Below are positions 58,970 to 64,000 of a DNA stretch of 64,000 bases, piece by piece. A model generated the notes under the pieces. The model did not search any database, was not told the origin of the DNA, and saw nothing but the letters and a program-made list of their open reading frames with translations. Where the stretch lies: the NCBI GenBank assembly GCA_019322805.1, contig JAHWIC010000001.1, positions 124,001 through 188,000 on the forward strand, in the 5' to 3' direction. Position 1 is the stretch's first letter. Every line of letters begins with the position of its first letter. The translations under genes and the position numbers were made by a program. This stretch comes from Candidatus Woesearchaeota archaeon (GTDB taxonomy: Archaea > Nanobdellota > Nanobdellia > Woesearchaeales > JAHWIC01).

Positions 58970-59722
58970 ATGGGAGAGATTGTAGATTTAATTGACAAGA
59001 TAAAAAGGTATTATAAATTCACTCCAAATGAGGCTGTTAATGTAGTTGCTTCTATCCTGATTGTTGCATTTGTCATTTCTTTTAATGATTGGGAAGTTGG
59101 CAATCTGGCTGTTGGCTTAAGAAATCTTTTCAATGCCATACTTATTGTTACACTTACATTTATCGTCCATTTGTCAGCACAAAGGATAGCTGCTCTGCAG
59201 ATTGGTTTTAGGGCTGAGTATAAGATGTTTACTTTCGGTTTATTGCTGAGCCTTGTGATAGTGTTTGTGTCCAGGGGAAAGGTGTGGTGGATTATCCTGC
59301 CTGGAGGAATACTAGTACACCATCTTGCTGGCCACCGCCTTGGCTGGTGGAGATATGGGCTTACTGCTTTTGGACAGGGCTTTACAGCGCTGATGGGGCC
59401 TGTAGCAACAATGTTCCTGGCATTATTCTTCAGGATGATGAAAGGCATAATTGCAAGCCCATTAGTACATAAAGCAATGGTATTTAATATCGTATTCGCT
59501 ATATGCACTATGCTTCCGATCCCTCCTTTAGATGGAACCAGGGTTTTCTGGGGCTCCAGGCTTACCTATGTATTTAGCTATTGTGCAATAATTGGGGCTG
59601 CTTTACTGTTACTAAGCAGCCTTCCTGGCTGGATTGTTATTATTGGCGCATTACTTATAGGAGTTATAGGCTGGCTAGCTTATTATGTGTTTTTTGAAAG
59701 GCTTTACAGAGGTCATCCATAA
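58970..59722 (+). CDS. Degenerate site-2 (M50) metalloprotease-like membrane protein
   Basis: 250 residues with about six helices. FIVHLSAQRIAALQIGFRAEY occupies the place of HExxH, but the Glu and second His are missing (HLSAQ), so zinc binding and proteolysis are probably lost. LPIPPLDGTRVFWG, equivalent to the NPxxDG motif, remains. Either an inactive pseudoprotease that binds or controls partners, or another enzyme on this scaffold. Overlaps the next small gene by one base. Confidence 0.8.
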   Translation: MGEIVDLIDKIKRYYKFTPNEAVNVVASILIVAFVISFNDWEVGNLAVGLRNLFNAILIVTLTFIVHLSAQRIAALQIGFRAEYKMFTFGLLLSLVIVFVSRGKVWWIILPGGILVHHLAGHRLGWWRYGLTAFGQGFTALMGPVATMFLALFFRMMKGIIASPLVHKAMVFNIVFAICTMLPIPPLDGTRVFWGSRLTYVFSYCAIIGAALLLLSSLPGWIVIIGALLIGVIGWLAYYVFFERLYRGHP

Positions 59723-60054
59723 TGGTCGGTGGAGAATATTTTTTCAGAAAGTGGGCAGAGGTTGTTTTCATTATCATATTAGTTATAGGTTTTGTTATTG
59801 CTTTAGTCTCTCCTAGTGCAGCTATAAGCTACATTGTAATTTTTATATGCGGCCTGTTTGCAGGCAGAGTGATCTATGAAAGGAAAGGCAGAGGAATGTT
59901 CCCTTATTTTCTTATAATAATCGGTTTTTTTATAGGCTATCTTATTGGTGCTTACCGTGGTGAACGCGAGGTAATGGCTGTATTGTTTGTGTTAGGGGGT
60001 TTGATTGGTTATTATATATATGACAAAGGAATTCTAAGAGATATAAGATTCTAG
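59722..60054 (+). CDS. Small four-helix membrane protein
   Basis: 110 residues, hydrophobic throughout with about four membrane spans and RVIYERKGRGMFPY and YRGEREV loops. No family. It follows the degenerate M50 gene with overlapping codons and is one base before the MBL gene, so it is probably part of the same transcript. Confidence 0.7.
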   Translation: MVGGEYFFRKWAEVVFIIILVIGFVIALVSPSAAISYIVIFICGLFAGRVIYERKGRGMFPYFLIIIGFFIGYLIGAYRGEREVMAVLFVLGGLIGYYIYDKGILRDIRF

Positions 60055-60055
60055 G

Positions 60056-60613
60056 ATGATAAAGAAAATTTCTGATAAGATATGGAAAATACCAAGTGAG
60101 GGAAATGTTTATTTCCTTGATTTTGAGGAGAAAATCATAATTGATACAAGCGCAAGGATTAACAGGCATATAATTGAGCAATTCTTAGGCAAGGTTGTTG
60201 ATTTTGATAAAATCAATAAAGTAATCTTTACGCACCTGCATCTTGACCATATTGGAAATTTTGATTTGTTCAGAAATGCTAAGTTTTTTGCTTCTCAAGA
60301 GGAAATTGAGGATTTCAAGAAAAATCCTGCAGGAGCTACTCTTGATCCATTTATTGCCAAGAATTTTAATGTAAAGTTAAATCCCATCAAGGATTTTGAG
60401 GGATTTAAGATAGTCAAAACACCAGGCCATACAAGGGGAAGTATTTGCCTATGGTATGGCCACAAAAAGATTTTGTTTAGCGGAGATACCTTATTTATGA
60501 ACGGCTATGGCCGTATTGATTTGCCAACTTCTGTTCCAGGAAAGATGGAAGAAAGCCTGAACAAACTTAAGGCATATGATTATGAGATTCTTTGCCCTGG
60601 GCATGATTATTGA
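60056..60613 (+). CDS. MBL-fold hydrolase (glyoxalase II-like)
   Basis: 185 residues. VIFTHLHLDHIGNFDLF carries the HxHxDH metal motif (about residues 56-72). VKTPGHTRGSICLWYGHKKILFSGDTLFMNGYGRIDLP has the second His and bridging Asp, and CPGHDY the last His. Could hydrolyse thioesters or act on sulfur compounds; the substrate is not determined. Ends 40 bases before the helicase gene. Confidence 0.85.
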   Translation: MIKKISDKIWKIPSEGNVYFLDFEEKIIIDTSARINRHIIEQFLGKVVDFDKINKVIFTHLHLDHIGNFDLFRNAKFFASQEEIEDFKKNPAGATLDPFIAKNFNVKLNPIKDFEGFKIVKTPGHTRGSICLWYGHKKILFSGDTLFMNGYGRIDLPTSVPGKMEESLNKLKAYDYEILCPGHDY

Positions 60614-60653
60614 GTAGGCAAATTATATAAAGACAGTTTAATTTGCCTTTTCT

Positions 60654-62873
60654 ATGATTAAAGACTTTACGCCTCGTTTGTATCAGGAGACAATCCTTGC
60701 AACCTGTGTCAGATATAATACATTGGTTGTTCTTCCAACTGGAATGGGCAAGACAAATATCTTCCTTATGCTAGCTGCCCATAGGCTTAAGAATTATCCT
60801 AGCTCCAAGATATTGTTCATTGGTCCAACAAAGCCATTAATTGACCAATATCTAGAGGTTTTCAAGAAATATTTTGAGATTGAGGAAGATAAGTTTGCTG
60901 TTTTTACAGGAATGGTAAAGCCTGAGAAGCGTGAAGAGCTTTGGAAAACAGCTAAAGTAATTTTTTCAACACCTCAGGGCTTAGAGAATGATATTATCTC
61001 CAGTCGCATTAATCTTGAGGAGGTATCCTTGCTTGGTGTTGATGAAGCACATCGTGCTGTTGGTGACTATGCTTATGTTTTTGTTGCAAAACAATACCAG
61101 AAAAAAGCAAAGTATGCTCGTATAATTGCTTTAACTGCTTCGCCTGGCTCTGACCTAGAGAAGATAAAAGAGGTTTGCGGGAATTTATACATAGATGAGA
61201 TAGAGGTTAGAACTGATGAAGATCCTGATGTTAAGCCTTATATCCAGGAGGTTGAGCTTGATTGGGTTAAGGTTACTTTACCAGAACCATTTTTACAGAT
61301 ACAGAAGTTTTTGAAGGGTTTTCTTAAAGAAAGACTACAGAAACTAAAGAAATGGGGAATTTTGCGCAGAACTGATATTAACTTTGTTTCTAAAAAGGAT
61401 TTGCTTACTCTGCAAGGTCAGCTCAGAGGTCGCGCATCTAAGGCTGGAAAGGATTTTGTTCTCTGGAATGCAATTTCTGTTCTTGCTGAGGTTATGAAGA
61501 TGTATCATGCTTTGGAATTGCTTGAAACGCAAGGAAGCATTGCTTTATACAAATATTTGAAGAAAATGCAGGATGAATCCTTTACTACCAAGGTTAAAGC
61601 TGTTAAGAATGTCGTTGCTGACCTGAACTTTAGGTCTGCTCTGATAAAAACAGGTAAGCTTGTTGAAGAGAAAGTTGAGCATCCTAAGCTAGTTGAACTG
61701 CAGAAGATTATTGAAAAAGAAGCCAGCAACAAAGACGTTAAGATAATTGTTTTTAATCAATATCGCGATAATGCCTCTGATATTGAGGAAAAATTGAATA
61801 GAATTGAGGGTATAAAGGCAAGAATCTTTGTTGGACAAGCTAAAAAAAGCGGAACAGGTTTATCGCAAAAAGAGCAGAAAGAGATTCTTGATAAATTCAG
61901 AGAAGGGGAGTTTAATGTTTTGGTTGCAACCTCTATTGGTGAGGAAGGCCTTGATATTCCTAAGGTTGATTTTGTTATCTTTTATGAGCCAATTCCTTCT
62001 GCAATCCGCACAATACAGCGTAAAGGCAGAACTGGTCGCTTAGAGAAAGGTAGAGTTACTGTTTTGATGACAGAGGGAACTAGAGATGAAGGTTATAGGT
62101 GGTCTGCACATCACAAGCAGAAAAGGATGTATCGCAATTTGGATAATTTGAAGAAGAAAGTTTCTTTTGAGTTAAAGCGGAAAAAGGATGAGAGTCTTGA
62201 CAAGTACAAGGCTGATGCTGAGAAGATAAAGATTTTTGCTGATTATCGTGAAAAAGGCTCTGGAACAATAAAAGAGCTTGTTGAGCTAGGTGCTGATTTA
62301 AAGCTTGAAAAACTTGAAAATGCTGATTATTTGTTAAGCTCAAGAGTTGGTATTGAGGTTAAGACAACTGAGGATTTTGTTAATTCAATTATTGACGGCA
62401 GATTATTGCAACAGATAAAAGAGCTTAGGAGAAACTTTGAAAGGCCTGTTGTTTTGATTGAAGGTACTGATGATATTTATTCTGTAAGAAATGTCCATGC
62501 AAATGCAATTAGAGGTATGCTAGCTACTATTGCAGTTAGCTATGGAATTCCTATTTTACACAGCAGTAATCCAAAAGAGACTGCTGCTTTGTTGAATATT
62601 ATTGCTAAGCGTGAGCAAGAAGTAACTGGAAAAGACTTTACTTTGCACGGCGAGAAGCGAGCTTTTAGCATGAAAGACATGCAGGAGTATATTGTTTCTG
62701 CTTTACCTGGTGTTGGTGCAACACTTGCAAAGCCTTTGTTGAAAGCTTTAGGAAGTGTTAAGAATGTTGTTAATGCTTCTGTTGATGAATTAAAAGAAGT
62801 TGAGAAGATTGGCCCTAAAAAAGCCAAGCAGATAAGGGATGTTGTTGATTCTGATTACTCAGAAACTTCTTGA
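60654..62873 (+). CDS. hef: Hef-like helicase/nuclease
   Basis: 739 residues, fork-restart protein of the XPF/Mus81/FANCM family. Helicase motifs: Walker A LPTGMGKTN (about residues 29-37), DEAH box VDEAHRAVG, TASPGS, and motif VI QRKGRTGR. The nuclease domain follows at about 525-650: FADYREKGS, NADYLLS and GIEVKTTEDFVNSIIDGRL, where the usual ERK is EVK. The tandem HhH region at the end (ALPGVGATLAKPLLKALGSVKNVV and EKIGPKKAKQIRDVV) is intact. R-to-V in ERK may weaken cleavage. Confidence 0.9.
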   Translation: MIKDFTPRLYQETILATCVRYNTLVVLPTGMGKTNIFLMLAAHRLKNYPSSKILFIGPTKPLIDQYLEVFKKYFEIEEDKFAVFTGMVKPEKREELWKTAKVIFSTPQGLENDIISSRINLEEVSLLGVDEAHRAVGDYAYVFVAKQYQKKAKYARIIALTASPGSDLEKIKEVCGNLYIDEIEVRTDEDPDVKPYIQEVELDWVKVTLPEPFLQIQKFLKGFLKERLQKLKKWGILRRTDINFVSKKDLLTLQGQLRGRASKAGKDFVLWNAISVLAEVMKMYHALELLETQGSIALYKYLKKMQDESFTTKVKAVKNVVADLNFRSALIKTGKLVEEKVEHPKLVELQKIIEKEASNKDVKIIVFNQYRDNASDIEEKLNRIEGIKARIFVGQAKKSGTGLSQKEQKEILDKFREGEFNVLVATSIGEEGLDIPKVDFVIFYEPIPSAIRTIQRKGRTGRLEKGRVTVLMTEGTRDEGYRWSAHHKQKRMYRNLDNLKKKVSFELKRKKDESLDKYKADAEKIKIFADYREKGSGTIKELVELGADLKLEKLENADYLLSSRVGIEVKTTEDFVNSIIDGRLLQQIKELRRNFERPVVLIEGTDDIYSVRNVHANAIRGMLATIAVSYGIPILHSSNPKETAALLNIIAKREQEVTGKDFTLHGEKRAFSMKDMQEYIVSALPGVGATLAKPLLKALGSVKNVVNASVDELKEVEKIGPKKAKQIRDVVDSDYSETS

Positions 62874-63716
62874 TCTCAATCTCTTAACTCTTTCTTTTAT
62901 TGGCGGATGTGTTGAAAACAAAGTAAAAAATCCTCTTCCACGGAAAGGTGAAGCTATCATCAAATGAGCAGTTGTTTCTGTTGTTGAGCATGGCCTTAAA
63001 GGTGCGTGATGTATTCCTGTTTCTAGTTTTTCCAAAGCACTTGCTAAACCATGGCCATTATGAAGTACTTTAGCAGCTGATTCATCAGCTTGGTACTCTC
63101 GGTTTCTTGAGATTGCAAGCCTTATGATTGTTGCGAGTATTGGTGTAAGAATTGCTAAAACTAAGAGCTCTAAACCAGAACCACCCCTGCGGTCTCTTCC
63201 ACCATAGCCAGCAAACATTGCACCCCATCTTGCAATCATTGCAACATAAGAAATGACTCCTGCGATTGTTGCTGCAACTGCTTGTATCAGTGTATCGCGA
63301 TTCTTGATATGGCTCATTTCATGAGCAATAACCCCTTTTAATTCTTCTTCATCAAGTAATTTGAGTATGCCTGCGGTAGCTGCAACTGCTGCATGTTTTG
63401 GGTTTCTTCCTGTTGCAAAAGCATTTGGATTATGGCTAGGAACAATATACACCTTAGGCATTGGAATGTTAGCTAAATGTGCAACATCATGAACAATTTT
63501 ATGCAGTTTAGGTGCTTCTGCTTCTGTAACTGGTTTTGCACGGTAAATTGCCAAAACAAGCTTGTCAGAGTACCAGTAAGCACCAAAGTTCATAATAACT
63601 GCAAAGATAATAGCAAAAGTCATTCCATCAACTCCCCAGAATGAGCCTACCCATAAGAATATACCTGTAAGTGCTGCGAGCAAGACTAATGTTCTGAATT
63701 GATTTTGAAATGACAT
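62859..63716 (-). CDS. htpX: HtpX-type membrane zinc metalloprotease
   Basis: 285 residues. Zinc motif GVIAHEMSHIKNRDTL (HExxH, about residues 134-149) with two N-terminal and two further membrane helices, EYQADESAAKVL supplying the third ligand, and FSTHPPIKERVKRL at the C-terminus. Quality control of membrane proteins. Convergent with hef by 15 bases. Confidence 0.95.
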   Translation of the reverse strand: MSFQNQFRTLVLLAALTGIFLWVGSFWGVDGMTFAIIFAVIMNFGAYWYSDKLVLAIYRAKPVTEAEAPKLHKIVHDVAHLANIPMPKVYIVPSHNPNAFATGRNPKHAAVAATAGILKLLDEEELKGVIAHEMSHIKNRDTLIQAVAATIAGVISYVAMIARWGAMFAGYGGRDRRGGSGLELLVLAILTPILATIIRLAISRNREYQADESAAKVLHNGHGLASALEKLETGIHHAPLRPCSTTETTAHLMIASPFRGRGFFTLFSTHPPIKERVKRLRSRSF

Positions 63717-63722
63717 GCTATT

Positions 63723-64000
63723 TTATAATTCAATTTTATTTAAATAGCTTACTAGTCCTTCTATATGGCTAAGTTTTGTGTTTTTCTGTAGAAACTCGCG
63801 AAATCTGTTATCAACCTTAACTCCATGCCTTTGCAAGCCAGAATTTAACCTTCCATAAAGTTGTTTTCCTTTTTTGTCAAAGTCAGTAAGAATTGTTATC
63901 GTTTTGTTTTTCTTCGATAGTTCCTCGATGATTTGAAACATTGGTTTTTTGCTGAGCGTAACAATGTTTTTTAGCCCTAAATAATTTAGTGCTTTTTTGT
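63723..64000 (-). CDS. TOPRIM domain protein, N-terminally truncated by the window
   Basis: Frame open to the window end. It reads KKALNYLGLKNIVTLSKKPMFQIIEELSKKNKTITILTDFDKKGKQLYGRL, a TOPRIM fold with the DxD-like TDFDKKGK segment. Small archaeal TOPRIM proteins resemble RNase M5 or DnaG-like factors in RNA or DNA processing. The start lies outside the window. It is 6 bases from htpX, so the two are likely cotranscribed. Confidence 0.75.
   Translation of the reverse strand, partial: KKALNYLGLKNIVTLSKKPMFQIIEELSKKNKTITILTDFDKKGKQLYGRLNSGLQRHGVKVDNRFREFLQKNTKLSHIEGLVSYLNKIEL

Overview
The window looks archaeal. It has archaeal-type ribosomal proteins (uS13, uS4, uS11, eL18, uL13, uS9) interleaved with RNA polymerase subunits D and N, a 7S SRP RNA, an archaeal-style RNase P RNA, PCNA, a Hef-type helicase/nuclease, NAC, Sec61-beta, a presenilin-like protease, an archaeal RNase J, TATA-type promoters with very short leaders, and tRNA genes broken by introns. 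Small average gene size, tight packing, a bacterial-looking GyrA/ScpB/LeuRS set and many lineage-restricted proteins suggest a DPANN archaeon (Woesearchaeota/Pacearchaeota-like). That placement is an inference from gene content. Base composition is AT-rich.

Layout. 1-700: end of a HerA-like ATPase and a small membrane protein. 737-9740 (minus strand): a complete tryptophan module, trpE-G-D-C, a 0.4 kb regulatory repeat, then rpe-trpF-B-A-trpS. It runs from chorismate to Trp-tRNA. 9987-13250: a candidate structured RNA, an exosome-like RNA-binding protein, a presenilin homologue, an MBL hydrolase and the SRP RNA. 13265-27890: branched-chain amino acid genes (ilvE; ilvD plus an AEC permease; a FAH-family enzyme; ilvC; RAM and DUF1805 proteins; then leuA-ilvB-ilvN-cupin-leuC-leuD-leuB). 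27862-32705: a radical SAM protein, small unknowns and leuS. 32759-36793: the RpoN-S9-L13-L18e / RpoD-S11-S4-S13 block with an intron-bearing tRNA-Leu(GAG) in the middle. 36900-44000: tRNA-His, MinD-like ATPase, helical proteins, NAC, SecG, RNase P RNA, THUMP methyltransferase, GyrA. 44034-50002: zinc ribbon, ScpB, lamin-tail surface protein, a proline-rich/coiled-coil trio and tRNA-Leu(CAA). 50019-64000: an 885-residue unknown, RNase J, PCNA, tRNA-Gly, further unknowns, a PRC-barrel protein, TraB, a degenerate M50 protein, Hef, HtpX and a truncated TOPRIM protein.

The most striking content is regulatory. (1) leuA is preceded by a 25-codon ORF encoding a Leu/Val-only tail ending in NLLLLVLVLLVLVLL. 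It starts almost at the predicted transcription start, and looks like an attenuation-type leader peptide. (2) The trpE leader has three mutually complementary segments; one pairing buries the trpE start codon and the alternative frees it. (3) The ilvC Shine-Dalgarno sequence is locked in a perfect hairpin. (4) A roughly 0.3-0.4 kb element with two paralogous, compensating inverted repeats around TATA-like sequences lies just upstream of rpe-trpFBA-trpS and of the RAM-DUF1805 genes, with a partial third copy before tRNA-Leu(CAA). (5) A 17-bp palindrome occurs upstream of two tRNA genes. Together these suggest that amino-acid supply and tRNA expression are co-regulated by mechanisms not commonly described in archaea.

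The tRNA genes are unusual too. Two tRNA-Leu genes share a homologous D-loop intron, tRNA-Leu(GAG) and tRNA-Gly(CCC) have T-loop introns, and tRNA-His is interrupted. A conserved internal-loop RNA motif with a compensating stem change lies 3' of both T-loop-intron tRNAs.
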